A stretch of 64,000 nucleotides of DNA, from NCBI GenBank assembly GCA_025345505.1, contig JANVCC010010406.1:13489242-13553241 (forward strand). Reading direction: 5' to 3'. Position 1 is the first letter of the stretch. Every line of letters starts with the position of its first letter. The translations under genes and the position numbers were made by a program. Positions 48,101 to 62,327 of the stretch are shown here, in pieces. The DNA is from Todiramphus chloris collaris (taxonomy: Eukaryota; Chordata; Aves; Coraciiformes; Alcedinidae). The notes below the pieces were generated by a model. The model had not been told where the DNA came from, did not search any database, and was given only the letters and a program-made list of their open reading frames with translations.

Positions 48101-51100
48101 CTACTTGTTTGTTTTGTTCAAACCAATAAAACCTAAGAACACAGAAATCTTGGTAAATTCATATAAACAGTTGCTGGGTTTTAAATTATCAAAATGACTC
48201 TCACAATGAAGTATTTGATACTTGGGCATAGTATCTGAATAACAATTACACACACTAAATCATAGAGTTGAAGATGCAAATTCCTAATTACCATTAGTCA
48301 AAATGGAAATTATTCCTGTGAGTAATTGAAGGCACAAAATGATAAACAGTGTTATTCACCATACGTGACTAAAAACCTAGAAAATTCAGACTTAAGGTCT
48401 CAACCAGCAAAATAACTTGAATTAGATACAAATAAGAGCAAAATTTACTGACTATGAGCTCACATAACTAAACATCTCAGAAAACTAGAGAACATATGGG
48501 TGTGTTGAGAGGCTCACTCTCCCATTTGAATGAAAAATAAATATTTAAGAAACATGATACATCACAGACTTCTCTAAGGAATAAAAAAAGTGCTAAAAGA
48601 CCCTCCTTCATTTTTTAGGAGCTTGTAGAAGCTCCACAGATATATGAGTCTGTTAGATGAATCTCTGTGATCTTGAATGCGTGGGGCTAAACTGGAGTCA
48701 GTTTAGCCTATTCCTCAAGAACATTGTTATGCAAAGCTTCTTCAAGGTACCAGTTATATAACACAATCTTGGTCCTCATGTGCTCTTGCAAGCTAAATGC
48801 TTAAAGCTTTCAACAAGATGCTTCCAGCACGGTACATTTTTGATTTCTAGTACACATGATGCATGTAATAAGCACAGAGAAATGAATAGGGACATCTTAT
48901 TCAATAGTTTAACTCTCACTTCAGCCATCAGTGAAAAATGAGCATGAACTGTTGTAACAGGATAGAATACCTGTGCTATTTAGACCTGTGATCATAACAA
49001 TATTTGTACTCAATATCAGAAAATAGAAGGATTTCGGAAAGGACTGCTGTGTGTGGGCGCGTCAGTTCAAGTAGAAATATTTCTTAATTCATGTTCTGTA
49101 ATCAAGTCTATTGAAATGGAAAAGCTTATGGCTCATGGAAAAAGGACTGACCCTATCTTCTTTCTGAATCAGTACAGACTGTCTGGCTCTGCTCTCGTTT
49201 CTTGCTTGCTTGCTTTCAGAATTTTATTCTGCTTCCCTATAACTAGCTTCCAAAAAATCAGCTAATTAAATACCACAGTGGTGACAGTGAATTTCAATGA
49301 GTACTATGTGCTTACTCTGTGGACTCTCGCCAGCCTCCTAGCTCAGCCAACAGACAAGTTCTGCGCTGTTCAGCTGAAGCAAGTTCATGGTGTTTCTGTA
49401 TATACTGCTTATTGACCCAGTATAAGATGGGTTGGCACTATACTACATATTGTACGAACAGGGTAGCTAATTGTCCCTGAAAGCACTTGCAATGAAGAAA
49501 ATAAGCAGTAAAGGAAAGGGTATGGCATATGAAATGAAACACATCACGCTTGCAAAGAGGTCAATGTCATGACTTTCATTTAATGAAAAAGCTTCAGTAG
49601 GGGGATAAGCTCTTAAAGAGCAAGAGAAGTGATGGGAGGAGGTGAAGAATGTAAAGGAGCAACAATGGAGGTAAAGAAGGGAACACTGCAGGTAACTTTT
49701 TATTTATGCTGGGCAGAGAAAACTCAGGGAAAAATCTCTGTGAAAAGATTCTCTCTTTTAGTTGTTTTGGCAGATGCTTCTATTGAATTGAGTATTTGAA
49801 CGCAACTTTCGTCCTGAACTAGAACTGCTTTTTTTTTTTTTCTAAACTGGATGTGGAGAAAAGCTGTTACCCAACTGGTGTCCCCAGAGTGGTTATATAT
49901 GTCCACTACACGCATTAAGTTTAGAAGACAAAACTGAAGCAAAGACAACCCTGTCTGAGACATGGTTTAATCTCAATGGTCAACACTGAGATGGAAGACC
50001 TAGAGAAGATTTACCTGGAGACCCTGCACCCCTCTGATACCACATTTCTAAGTTGGGAAGTGATCACATCCAAGGTCTTTTATAAAGTATCATTACAACC
50101 AACCAGACATGTTGCTTACAGGTTTTAGGTGTGACTTGGTGTTCAGCAGTACTGTTTGAGAGCACCTGAGCGGAAAAACAGGAATTTTAGGAGACAGGAT
50201 AATCAAGATGAGAAAAACATCCCACTCCCAATTTCTTGGTCAGATTCCTCAGATTCCTGGGCATATTTATGAAGTTTACAAACAAACACACAAACAAATA
50301 ACCAAAATGTAGTACAGTTAAGGATACATTGCCCTCAAGTTACTAGTAAATTGATATATGGCTTTCTGAAGAATCAATGCTAAAGTCTCCTGTATTAACA
50401 CTTAAGATAATCTGTATGCCAGTACCAGGGGCATATGTATGAGTAAGGAATAACAACAACTTTAAAATTCACAAACAAGAATTCCCTCTAGAAAGTACAC
50501 ACTGCTCTTTCCAGGGCTCCAATTTTAACAGCTTTAACTAAGATCTAGTTAAAAGTCACTTTGGAGCTGAATAAATGAGTTCTTAATCCGTAAAATTCTT
50601 TCTTCTTTTTTGCAACACAACTTAACAATGTTCTCTGATTTGTTCCTTGGAATGGAAATATATCTTTGAAGAGTTTCTCTAAATAAATACTTGGGGAGTT
50701 ACAAGACAAATCTTCTCACACGCTCTGCTCATGGGCATTTTGTTACAGATTCTGTATCATCTTTGTAATTAATGTTTAAAAAGATCTCCCATGCTCCTGA
50801 ACAGACAAAATCAGTGCTCTTAACAGTACTCCTGCCATGAAATACTCACTCATATTCCCTGTTGTGATTCTGCTAAGTTGCAGTTTTTCTTTAACGTACT
50901 TCACATGAAAGCAACAGGTTTACTAACACTATGCTATCCAAACTATGTAACTGTTAGCAAATGCAATTTATCATGCAATTTATCCATTCACAGTAATGTT
51001 TTCAATGTAAATTCTACAAAACAGTTTTTGAAGATATTTTGGATAAACAATATTTATAAAGGTAAGTGTTATTGCTATATGTCAGTATCATGTGTCAGCA

Positions 51101-53487
51101 CTGCGCTCTTTGAGGAAAAAAGTTTTGTTATTCTTTGGTCAGGATACAGACACTCCTCGAGAGGCTAAATAAATCTGGCTGCTGCAGTCTTGCTCAGTAA
51201 AAAAAACTTCCCAGACTTGCGGTGTATTTCCTCTGTTATTAGTATGACAGTATAAGGATTCCATACACCATGGATGCCGCTTCATTTTAACAGAATTCAG
51301 AGTATAACTGAGAGTGAGTAAAAGAGAAACACTGTATTTTCATTTTTGGCAAATTTATGAAATACTCACGGAAAAAAAGGATCAATATAAACCCAACTCA
51401 GGGTGCAAACAGTCCACGTGAATGGAGTACTGTCTTCATGGATGGAAAAAGTCAGTGATACACGTCTAACTTTGGTACAAACATCCTACATTTGGACATT
51501 GTGATTTAGCAGAATCAGCCCTGGAATGATTACAAGAACAGACTCTACATTTAGTCATTCTCAAAATACCATGTGTGAGAACAGCTTTCCGTTTGGTATC
51601 CAGCAACAATCAGCTTTTAAACATTTCAGAAGCTTTGTTCCAGTACCCTGCTGTTCTAAATCAGTGATACTGGGCTCATGTGAAAATCTGAACCTTTATT
51701 TCAACTACAATACAAACTGGTTTGTTGTTGTTGGGGGTTTTTTAAAGTTATTCTGAATTGTCCTCTGTGAGTTCATTACTACTTTACAGAATAGCACACT
51801 TTGATTCCTTTGTTTTGTTGCAGAACTATTGTATTTACTTGCTAATGCAGAGACAGGAAAGAACATGACATTCCAAAATGCACTCTTTCCCATGATTTGT
51901 TCTGCCTCTAACAGCATGTGGTAAGACTACTCTGAATTTTTATGCTACTGCATAAATAACAAAATAAGTATGTCTACTACAGTATCAGGCTGGATAAAAA
52001 AAGAAGAAAAGGCTAGCATATGAATTACAGACCACTTCCAGGAACATCTCATTTTGCTGTTTGCTCTTGCAGTGAAATTTTTAAACCTTTACAAGCTGGT
52101 ATGTCTTTTAACAGGTTTTTTGCAGTCTTCTTTCTTACTGTCCCTTTCTGCAGAATAAAGACAATCTTTTCTTTTGCCTCTGTGGTTCTCTCCTTCTATT
52201 CATGGTACAAAACTGATGCAGGTACTAATAAAAATGTAAACTACAGGACAGCTCCGAGCACCTGAGAAATTTATTTTCTGGAAATACTTTGCTGATGGTA
52301 CATTATGTGCTAAGTTTGAAGTACTGTAGGCATCAGGTTTGGATTCACAATACTGTTAGCATCTCAAGAATCTCTCCAGCATAGCAAAGAATGATTTAGT
52401 CCAAACACTAACCTACTTCAGGGACACCAGATGAAATGCATGGCTTTTCCTTCTAACTCCTGTGCTGAGTGTGCCCTTGTTTCTTATTTTTAATGTCCGT
52501 AAAATTAAAAAATACCAACTGCCTTCTTCAGCTTATATTTTGTTCATGCTACAAGTACACAAATCAACATTTTATTAACCATAAAAAAAAAAAAGGTTAA
52601 TATTTCTAAAATTAAGTTGTGAGGTCTAGTCCTTTTATTTAAAAAGTTAAATTGGTTTGCAACTACAAGACATAAATATGTAACTCTGTACTTAGAAGTA
52701 CTTCAATTAGGAGCATAATTTGTAATCTAAAGCGAATAATGACACAAATTTCTACACTTTAGCTTAGTGCTAAAATCTGCTGTTGTATCTTGGCCTAGAA
52801 GTATAATTTTACACAATATTGCTATCATTCCATTTTAGTTTCTATAGCATGTATTTAGCTTATAAATCTGAAAACAAAAAAAAAACCATGGGAAAAGGGA
52901 GTATTCTTCATGGCCTTGTAATAAGTTAAGCAGAAGACATGGGAATAGCTACAGTGCTAAAGGCAAGTGTCCAGTTTGAGCACAGGAGTATGGGATGTGG
53001 TGTCAACGGCATAGCACAAAAATCACTGCCCATACAGCAGAGCATTAGCACGCTTTTGTAAATAAGCTGTCATCTGACAAGATGTTCCACCTAGATTTCC
53101 TCCTTCCCCCTCAACTCCTCTCATCACTTCAGGTATTCATGTACCTGCAATCACCATGACTTCCCCTCTTCCTATCTACCCTGCCTTACCTCTTCAGCCT
53201 TTCCTACAAATCCAAATCCCTCCCATGACCTGCACCTCACCACTGGTGGGACAAATGGCAACCTGTGGCACGGCAAGGTTGGAATAAAGTGCACTGATTG
53301 GACAGGGTGCCTCCACCAGTCTGAATGAATATCTTATAACTGCATATCCCTTTACAGAAGGAATAATTTGGGCTTCTAATGTACCAGTTACCAGTTCACA
53401 CAGGAGCTACAGGAGACTCCGATGTGCTTCAGGACAGACCCTGACCTCCCTGGTACTTCTCTAGAGAAGTTTTTCCTCTACTGAAGA
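45113..53487. other. Intronic stretch without recognised mobile elements or genes
   Basis: About 8.4 kb of AT-rich sequence with only simple repeats, such as the A-rich tract at 46.4 kb. A slightly more GC-rich, non-repetitive part at about 47.72-48.07 kb has a 115-codon open frame with no recognised domain. I do not call it a gene. Confidence 0.55.
46406..46474 (+). repeat. A-rich simple sequence with an A22 run
   Basis: Runs of A broken by single C (AAACAAAA, A22 at 46415-46436, then CCACCAAAAAAAAAAACC and CAAAACAAAA). It is a low-complexity AC-poor tract. Confidence 0.85.
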
Positions 53488-53568
53488 GGAGAAAGAAAGA
53501 AAGAAGGAAGGAAAGAAGGAAGGAAGGAAAGAAGGAAGGAAAGAAGGAAGAAAAGAAAAGAAAAGAAA
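53488..53568 (+). repeat. Polypurine AAGG/GAAA microsatellite at the left edge of the gap
   Basis: GAGGAGAAAGAAAG, then mixed GAAGGAAGGAAA units, ending AAAAGAAAAGAAAAGAAA at the first N. The array probably continues into the gap. Confidence 0.92.
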
Positions 53569-53968
53569 NNNNNNNNNNNNNNNNNNNNNNNNNNNNNNNN
53601 NNNNNNNNNNNNNNNNNNNNNNNNNNNNNNNNNNNNNNNNNNNNNNNNNNNNNNNNNNNNNNNNNNNNNNNNNNNNNNNNNNNNNNNNNNNNNNNNNNNN
53701 NNNNNNNNNNNNNNNNNNNNNNNNNNNNNNNNNNNNNNNNNNNNNNNNNNNNNNNNNNNNNNNNNNNNNNNNNNNNNNNNNNNNNNNNNNNNNNNNNNNN
53801 NNNNNNNNNNNNNNNNNNNNNNNNNNNNNNNNNNNNNNNNNNNNNNNNNNNNNNNNNNNNNNNNNNNNNNNNNNNNNNNNNNNNNNNNNNNNNNNNNNNN
53901 NNNNNNNNNNNNNNNNNNNNNNNNNNNNNNNNNNNNNNNNNNNNNNNNNNNNNNNNNNNNNNNNNNNN
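53569..53968. other. Assembly gap, 400 N
   Basis: Exactly 400 unresolved bases, so its true size may be nominal. It abuts a purine microsatellite on the left and unique sequence on the right, which suggests the assembly failed in an expanded repeat. Confidence 0.98.
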
Positions 53969-54143
53969 TAAAGTTCACCCACTGGGGCTATTCTGGCTCA
54001 GGAGACAGCAGCCATGGGAACCATTGTTAGCGTTTCACAGTAGAGTGGGTTGGTATTTTTTAATCAACATTTGCATTCTTGAACTTCACTTCTATTTTAT
54101 TTTTATCCATTTCCTTTCTCCTCGAATGTTTAGAGGAGAAAAA

Positions 54144-54246
<103 letters not shown>

Positions 54247-54293
54247 TTGAGAGAAAGTATCAAAAATTCAGTCTACTCTCAGGCTCATGAAAC

Positions 54294-54338
54294 TTCACTT
54301 TGTATATGTATCAGAAATTTCACTTTGTATATGTATCA
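54294..54338 (+). repeat. 20-bp direct repeat with a 25-bp period
   Basis: TTCACTTTGTATATGTATCA occurs identically at 54294 and 54319. Confidence 0.9.
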
Positions 54339-55579
54339 CATCTGTCAGTTCTCCTATATTTAGGCTGCATACATCTTAAAACCATTTTGTTTACCTGCAG
54401 TCTATGGACCTTAATCCTCTGTATCAAGTCCATACAATTCTGAAATGAAACAGACACTTCTTTTATGGAGCCATCCAAATGGGGTTTAAAACCTCTGTAT
54501 TTCTTGTGAGCTACAATGCTCACTGGCAAAATATTTCATCGCATCTTTATCCCCATAGTCACATTAATGACTCATTTAAGGTTAACCTCCATAGGTTCAG
54601 TTTACCTAAATGAAGCTTTCAGTTTGTCAGCTACATTTTGTTTGTTGAGTAATGCCAAATGTATATTTGTACAGATAACTTCAGGATGTGATTTTGCAAT
54701 ATTTTAATATTCTTTCCAGCTGTGTTCTTTCAGTATCCTGTCTCACAGTGAAGAAGGCACATACTCTGCCACATTCTCTCCTCTGCAAAGCATGATTTCA
54801 GAATGTGTACTGCATTTCACAAGCATTTTCCTTCATGTCGCGCTCAAGCTCTGTATCATTATAACGAGCTTCACATTAGATTTCTTCAGCTAGGGCTGCT
54901 CTGGAAAAGCTACTTCAAGGAGTATATCCTTTTCAGGGGATGACAGAACGGGTGGCAGAAGACGTATGGAAGGTGCCTACAGACAGCATTTAGTTCATGT
55001 ACCTACCAGAGAAGACGAACTTGCAGATTCCACTGAAAGTATTGCTGACTGGCATTTAGCTGTTTTTCTCAAAGGTCTTCAGAACTACTATTGCTGGCAA
55101 TATAGTCCAGAAATTCACTACAATACTGTTCTTACCGATGCTAGGTCTTTCTAACTATCTCCCTTCCTGAAAACAAGTTTCTATATCCATGAGGGACAGA
55201 AAAAGAACAGATTTATCCTTGTCAATAACATTTTATGAACTCAAAGAATTTATACGTGCTTTCCACTCTTCTTCAATCAGTTATTCCTTAGTTAAAGCTA
55301 ACACTGACCTTGCATGATGTATACGTGGTGTTTTCTAAAAATCTCTGATGATTTACGCTGGTCTTCCTGGACTCCAGGGGTGATGCTTCTCAACTGCTCA
55401 ATGTCTACATAAGTTTCAGTGTTATCACAAATTATCACTGACTAAGAATAAACTAAGGATGGTATCCCACATCATACAGACGGTACTTCTACCTGTAAGT
55501 CCCTGGTCCTAAAAGTCTCATTTGTAGCAGAACAGTATTATCTAATGATATTCAGCTTGAGGACCTTTATTGTATCCTA

Positions 55580-55597
55580 CCCCCCCCCCCCCCCCCC
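55580..55597 (+). repeat. C18 homopolymer
   Basis: Eighteen consecutive C on the plus strand, so G18 in the GLIS3 sense strand. The length could be affected by sequencing error. Confidence 0.9.
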
Positions 55598-57820
55598 ATG
55601 AAAATCTGTTACGCAGTGTTACCAGGCTCCTACAAGGTTAATTATTCTTGCCTAATTACAATCCCTATATTTAATCTTCCTGAAGACCAAATGAAAAAAA
55701 AAAAAGAAGAAAATAAATGTAAAGTAGCTTTGTATTCTGATCCTAATCCTTCAAGATCTACACAGTCGTCCAGCTTCATCTGCAAAAGGAATAAACAAGT
55801 CAGACTGCTAAGCAAACTCCTGGAAAGATGTGACAGATTACTGTGAAACCCCACGCAGGATATATCTCTCTCTATGACACAGTTCACTGGGGTCTGCTAA
55901 TAGGGTACCTAATCTCAGGATTACTCAGACTGCTTGGCATTCACCCTTCAACAGTTCTATGATTACATTTCTCCAATGCTTATAATACGTATCACTGCAA
56001 GAGCTTTCACAAAGAGTAACAGCATCTACTGAACTCTCAAAAGTGGTACTGGGCTTATCTTAACAAAAAAACCCTACAAAACAAACCAAGCACAGCAAAC
56101 AATTTCTTTTTAAAATGCAGCTGTGCCTTTAATAGTAGAGCAGATACTTCAGAACAAGGATGATGTCATGGACATGTCTTTGCTCAGATGAGAGAATCCA
56201 AATTATTTCTTCAGCTGTCTGACTGCAGTCCTTATTTGCACACACTGACTCACAGATAAAGCAATTTGTGGAGGGAGGAATCACTTGAATCACGCAGCCT
56301 GACTCAGCATCATCCACAGAGCTACTCACTGTAGTTTTTTGAAGTCCCAGCTCAACTGTATTTACATGTCTGTAGCGATAACCTCTACTGCCCCCTTGTC
56401 TGTCTCATCTCCTACCACATTATTCATGCCATTGGGTTTTTTCCTGCCTCAACATCTAATGCCTGAGTAAATATAGAGTGACCAAGTAGATGAGTCAAGT
56501 TCTCTAAATCTATTTTCACTTGGTGTCATAACATACCTATCCAGTGTCAAATTACTAGCCTGTTTTTGGACCATACATTTTCAGTGAATTTCTTTTTGTT
56601 TTAAATAATTTTTTTTTTAAATTAAAACCTTAGATGCTTAACACCCACTGGAAATACCAGACACTATGTAATAAGGACACTTAGTCAAAGAAAACCTTCT
56701 GTGGACAGCAAAATGTCATTTGACAGGTGAACTAAGATTTCTGTGGTAAATATGTCTATGCCTCTTGCCTCTGACAGGACCTTACAATGGTGTGTGAGAC
56801 TGGAATGGATGTCCCTAGTCATGTTTCAGCCTAAACAAATGTGACGATGTATAGTTTTAAATATCCGTTCACTTATGTACAGGGTTTTATGATTGTGTGG
56901 GTGTTTGAGTTTGGTTTTTTTTGTTTGTTTCACTCGTCGTTTTTTTCTGGTTTATTTTTTTGCAGGAAGGGTATTTTTTAATTTTATTTAAAGCTTCAAA
57001 AGCACATAGACTGAAAGTGTAAAAAACAAAACTGATTTTCATTTTCCTTAGTTTTGGTTCTCCGTGGTCAAACGCAGGTGCCATGTCTCGTATGAAGATT
57101 GCAGCTGACGTATAGCACCGACACCATTCAGAACTGACTACAAGTTTTAAAGCCCCGTTTTGTACAGTGAAGTTCTTTTCAGAAGTAACCTTGCTCCTGA
57201 CCATATGAAGAATGGCAGAACTGTGGTGTATTACAGGCTTGATCCAGGCACTTTTCCCATGTTACAATGTATTGCGAATCACAGCATGAGAAGTAAAGAG
57301 CTGCTGAAGCTGCAGCTGACAACTGCTGAGCAGCACCTATCATTTCTGCCAAACGATTTACAGCTGAAATCGTTAAATCGTGATTCAGTGAAATACGGGA
57401 CCATATATTCAGCAGACCTAAACAGGATCTTCTGCAAACCATGGGCACAGAGCTCAGGAGCCAATTAATGTCCTGTGTAAGAGCTAGAAATCTGTATCTG
57501 CCTGTGAGGTTCAAATAAGCTGTTATTTTTACATATTCAAAGATCAAAACAATCATATATTAAATAGAAGAACCTCAAATATATTATAAGGGCAATTCAA
57601 TGACCAAGAAATTACACTGTATGTTTCTAGAAAATTAAAAAATTCTTTTCTCCAATGTTAATTTAAGAAGAGAGACCAAGCTCAGACATAAGACTTCTCA
57701 GAAGTTAAAGAAAAATGTCTGAAAATCAGAATCACAGTAGACCATGGAGAGAGGAAAAGCAATTGCAGAGAGTTGCAGATCTTCAAGAGGATTTTATCAA
57801 ACTAGCCCAGGCCTAAAGGC

Positions 57821-58582
57821 TGTCCTGGTTTGAGCAAGAACAGAACTAATTCTGTTCAGTGATTTTACTTTTCAGCTCAGTTCTTCTCACTAACTGCACT
57901 GTCTGAAGTCAGCAGCCTGTTCTCACAGGCAGTGTCTGCTTCTAGCAGTGACAACACCCCATGGTTAGAGTTACTACCAAGGATTGGTGTGCAGACCAAG
58001 GCCACTGCTGGATCTTGTGTAACACATTGGGGGTGCAGAAAGTGAAAGGCTGCATCTGCAGGGAGGAGCGGACAGGACAGGTGACCCTGAACTGACCAAC
58101 AAGGGATTCCATCCCATATACATCATATTCAGTATAAAACTGAGGGATTATGAGAGTCAAGCTCTTGGTTTGGTTCTTCAGCTTCCAGTTTCTTCCTTGC
58201 TTCTTCAATGGCCAACACCCAAGGAGGACTCTGCCTTTGATCTTGATCTGTGTGTTCCTGAACCCAGTACCAGAATCCAGCTCCTGAGCACAGCTCTTGT
58301 CTGCTGCGGGGCCCAGTCTGGGACTCCCCTGGTGCCTGCTCCACAGCATCAGTGGTGACAGTGATGTAATTCCCATCAGGGGGGTTGGGTTTGATAATGG
58401 TTTTGTATACATTTGTATATATTCCATTATTATTATTATGTTCATTTTCATTAAAGTTTTTCTAGTTTCCTTTTCTAATGGCTAAGTCTCTCTCCCTTAT
58501 TCCCTTTCTCTTACCTTTTGGGGGGTTAACAGAGAGAGTCTGTTACAGTTCTAGCTGTCTGTCTTGATCCTAAACCATGACA
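57821..58582 (+). mobile_element. Solo LTR, ERVL-like avian endogenous retrovirus
   Basis: This is a 762-bp solo LTR fossil that starts TGTCCTGGTTTGAG and ends CCTAAACCATGACA. It is the same family as 11309 and 62328. A TATA-like CAGTATAAAAC lies near 58130 and a CATTAAAG polyadenylation-like site near 58450. The flanks share only GGC directly at the ends (AGGC if the last A is counted), so the target duplication is not clear. No viral coding region follows it. Confidence 0.85.
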
Positions 58583-61233
58583 GGCATACAAGAAAAAGAT
58601 CTTATAGGAAATGCTAATAAAGTTAGCGTTTTTTTGTCTATAGACTGAGCATGGAAAGAGCAGTTCAGGGAAAGGATTGAAATCCCAGAAACAACAGTCC
58701 TACACATCTGATGGCTGTGCTTTTGCAGTCTTCAGTGTTTTCCTGACTGTGTTATCTAAACTCCATGAGCTCTTCACACTGCTTAAAATAAAAGCCAGTT
58801 ACTTTCCTGAAATCTGCAACATAATTTAGTCTCACCTATGGATTTGTCCTGATAACTTTGAGAAACTTTTATATATATACATGTTTCTTACATTACCACA
58901 TGGACTGTGTGGTTAGCCCCAGGGAAAAAAAAAAAAGTTCACCTGCCACATACTACTCAATCCTGCAAGATTTTGTCCTCAGTACCTACAGGTTTTAACA
59001 AGATACACAAAAGCAACAGAGATACACACCAAAGTGGGGGGTTTCAAGTAGGTGCAATATACCACAGCAGCAGGCCTTGCAGTGTCTGGAAGGACTACTG
59101 GTGCTCAAAGGACATACCAGCTGTCCCCAGCACTACCACCCAGGCATGGGGATATGGTGATAGCACTGCAAGAGGGGCCCTGGTCTCTATGGTTCCTGGG
59201 GTGCTGACTTCCCCTGTGATTACAGGCTTGGTGTCCCTCTTTGGCAATCCTGCTAACAACACAGAGAAGTGCTGCTTTCCCTGAAATGAATCAGATGTTC
59301 AAAATACCCAACTTCTATTTCTGTTGTTTTGATGGCTCTTTTTTAATGAAATCTCAAATGAGACTGTGAAGGACAAAGACACACCTGTGTCCTCTGAAAT
59401 GATGAAAAGCCCCAGGAGCACTTCAGAAAGCACACAGCCTGCCCCAGCTGTGGTGGGGAGGCAGTAGGACGGCTGCCTCTCAGCCTCTTCTCTGTACTAT
59501 GCTTCCTGGCTGGAACCTCAATATAGCCTTCAAGTCTAGGTTGAGCAAAATTTGTACTGTGTGGGTGGGTGTGTAAGTGACCTCTTCAGGTAGCAGACTT
59601 AGTCTAAAATATGGACTCGCTATAGTCAGTTACATTTGGGTTTAGAACAATGACTGATGGGAGAGCAGAAAAGCCTATGTCAGCAAGGATGTTCTCTCTT
59701 TTGTGTTTCAGCCTTTGCATGCTGGGCCTCAGCCTGAGCTGAGAGTTTTGAACATTGCTGCTGTATCTCATGCTTCAACCGGGCTGGTCAGGAGCATTAC
59801 ATAAAAAAACCAGTCACACCATACCAACTAGCCAAACCACAAACCTTTTCACAAGAATAAGAAGGTCTGACTGAATGCTTATGTGGAAAACCCTTTTTTT
59901 CCAATTGGATATAGGCTGTTGTAGTATCCTTACACAGCATTTTTCCATTTTAAGTTTGAAACTATTTACTATTAAATTATTATACATGTAAATGAGAATA
60001 CCAGAAGAAATGTTTAAAAACATTACTGAATTTTAAATGCTCCACCTAAGCTCTAGATGCAGCTGTTCAGCAAAACTGTATAATCCACTATGGTCTGATA
60101 CAGACCACAATGGGATTTCTACTGAATTGTGCAAGGAATATATACTTTGGACTTCTAAGCTGCATTTCCGGGTCATGCATAATGCTGGCTAAACTGTGTA
60201 AGCTCTGTCATCTCAGCCACAAATTGTGAGTAGGCTAATCATAGCCACTGTGCTGCTGTAGGTTGTGTCTGGCAAAGAACATGACTAAGAAGCCAGTTCT
60301 GGCCTGGAAAGTCAACAAGAGGGATCAAAGAGCAGACAGTCAGCCCCCGTCCCTGACTTAAGTACAGGCCCTTACTCTGACATAGGTGTGGACCAAAACA
60401 CTAGCTTAACCACTGTCTATATTTGGCAAAGATGTGGACGTAAGAACCACACCCCATGCCAGATCTCTCTGTACAAATCTAGCTGCCAGGAGAAGTGCTC
60501 TGAAGAGGTTGTGCTGTGCTGTGCCCAGACTACAAACCTTTTTTCTGCCTTTGCTAACTTTGCTAAGGCAAAAGCCAAGATCCCCTAGCTTGGCAGCATT
60601 GTGAATTGCAAAACAGACTAAGGAATAGGTGTTACACAAATCACAAGCATGGACTGAAAAAGGAAGTATGCACTACGTTTGCACAATGCTCCTTAATCCT
60701 ATATGACAAGAACACCACTAAAAGACTCTCAGAAAAATCTTAAGGAAGTGCTGTCCTGATGAGGAAACAAATGCCACATAAAAAAGCAATGTACTACTGT
60801 ATGTCATTGTTACACCAGAGCTCTATTCAGTCCTAGGAAATAAGTCTGAACCTGCAAATATCATCACTCTATTTACTTTGTGGGCCAGAGATGTACTTAC
60901 CAGTCCCATGACACCCAAAGACCTGTTAGGCTCCTGACAGACATAAGGAAATACTCAACCTGTAGAATCTATAGCTGTGTCACAAAGTTAAGATTGATTT
61001 TCCAGAATCCTAGACAGGGCGCAAGAGACGAAATTAACGCACTGTATTCCATGTGCAGGAGAAGCCAAGTTTTGGGTTAGATTTAAATTTCAACAGCATC
61101 CTGTAAGTCAAGCTTTTTAACTCTTCACCAGTTTATCTTGATTTTAATGAACATCTCTGTTATTAAAGATTTAATATTCAATTCCATGCACGTATGTAGT
61201 AAATTAACAATTTGTACTTCTTGTTAAGTTTGT

Positions 61234-61255
61234 ACTTCAAAGTTAACTTTGAAGT
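61234..61255. repeat. Perfect 22-nt palindrome
   Basis: ACTTCAAAGTT followed directly by its exact reverse complement, centred on GTTAAC. There is no spacer. Function unknown; it resembles a symmetric dimer-binding site, but chance is possible. Confidence 0.9.
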
Positions 61256-62327
61256 TCAGCATATATAGGATACTAAATTAATTAAGTCAAACAATATGTG
61301 CCTGTAAAGCCAACTAAAATATAAAAACAACTCCCCACTCCATAAACAGCTCAATACAGGCCTCAGCTCAGCTATGTGCTATGTAGGTCTTGCTTTCAGC
61401 CACCTCTTCCTTCCGTACGAGAAAATCCAAGGTGCAGTTGGGAGAAATGTTCTGGGATCACACTCAATTTTTCACAGGGAACAAGGATAATTTTGCATTT
61501 AACCTAAGTGGTGCAGATGTGCAGCAATGAAACTGCATATTTTTGCTTAGCTTTTCACCAGGATCTGCGCTTGCTATTCTTTTTACGTGCACTGGCCTCA
61601 GCTGCACATGTCTGTGCTTCTGTGCTGCTGTTAATAGGTTAAATCCTCATATAGTAGGTACTCTGTTAGCAGATCTGTGGGTAACTATTTACCCCGAAAC
61701 CTTGTGAAACCATCTTCTTAGCTTGTCATTTTATCTTTTGATTCAAAATACATGAAATAAAGATCTCTTGTTACTGGTTTGTTTTGTTTTGGGGTTGGTT
61801 TTTCTTCTGTGCTTAAGGGATTAAACGTGGTGAAGGATGACCAAGGTAAGACTTCCTAAAGAAATCAGTGCTTATGCATTCTGCAAAGAGACACCAAAAT
61901 CCAGACAGAAGATTACAATATGAGCTTGCAGCATTATACTGCAGCCCCCAATTTAAGCACAGACTGTCCTTTCTCAGAGTTACATGGTTCGGCACATACT
62001 TTAAATCTCCCACACAAGGCTGTGCTAAATCACTCTCTCCTTACAAAGTGAAACATTGAAGAATACTGCCACATTTGTCATGTTTCTGGTATTTGATGAC
62101 AATGCCATTGTTTAAAGCCATTACAATCCCCATCATCAGATGGCAAATGGTCACACACCACCACCACGACACAAAAAATCTTAAGCACTGGGAGGACTGA
62201 TTGAGCTCTCTGCGGTGAACAATGTAGCTCAGGAAAACTTCTGATACATAATCTACGGCTACAATTCTCAACAAGGAATATTTTTGTTGTTGAAAAAACA
62301 GAATACAAGAGCTTGCTCCTAGGGTCA

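Noticed and set aside
58907-59284. 125-codon open frame on the plus strand
   Set aside because: No domain recognised and no promoter or splicing evidence. A relatively GC-rich patch can hold such a frame by chance.
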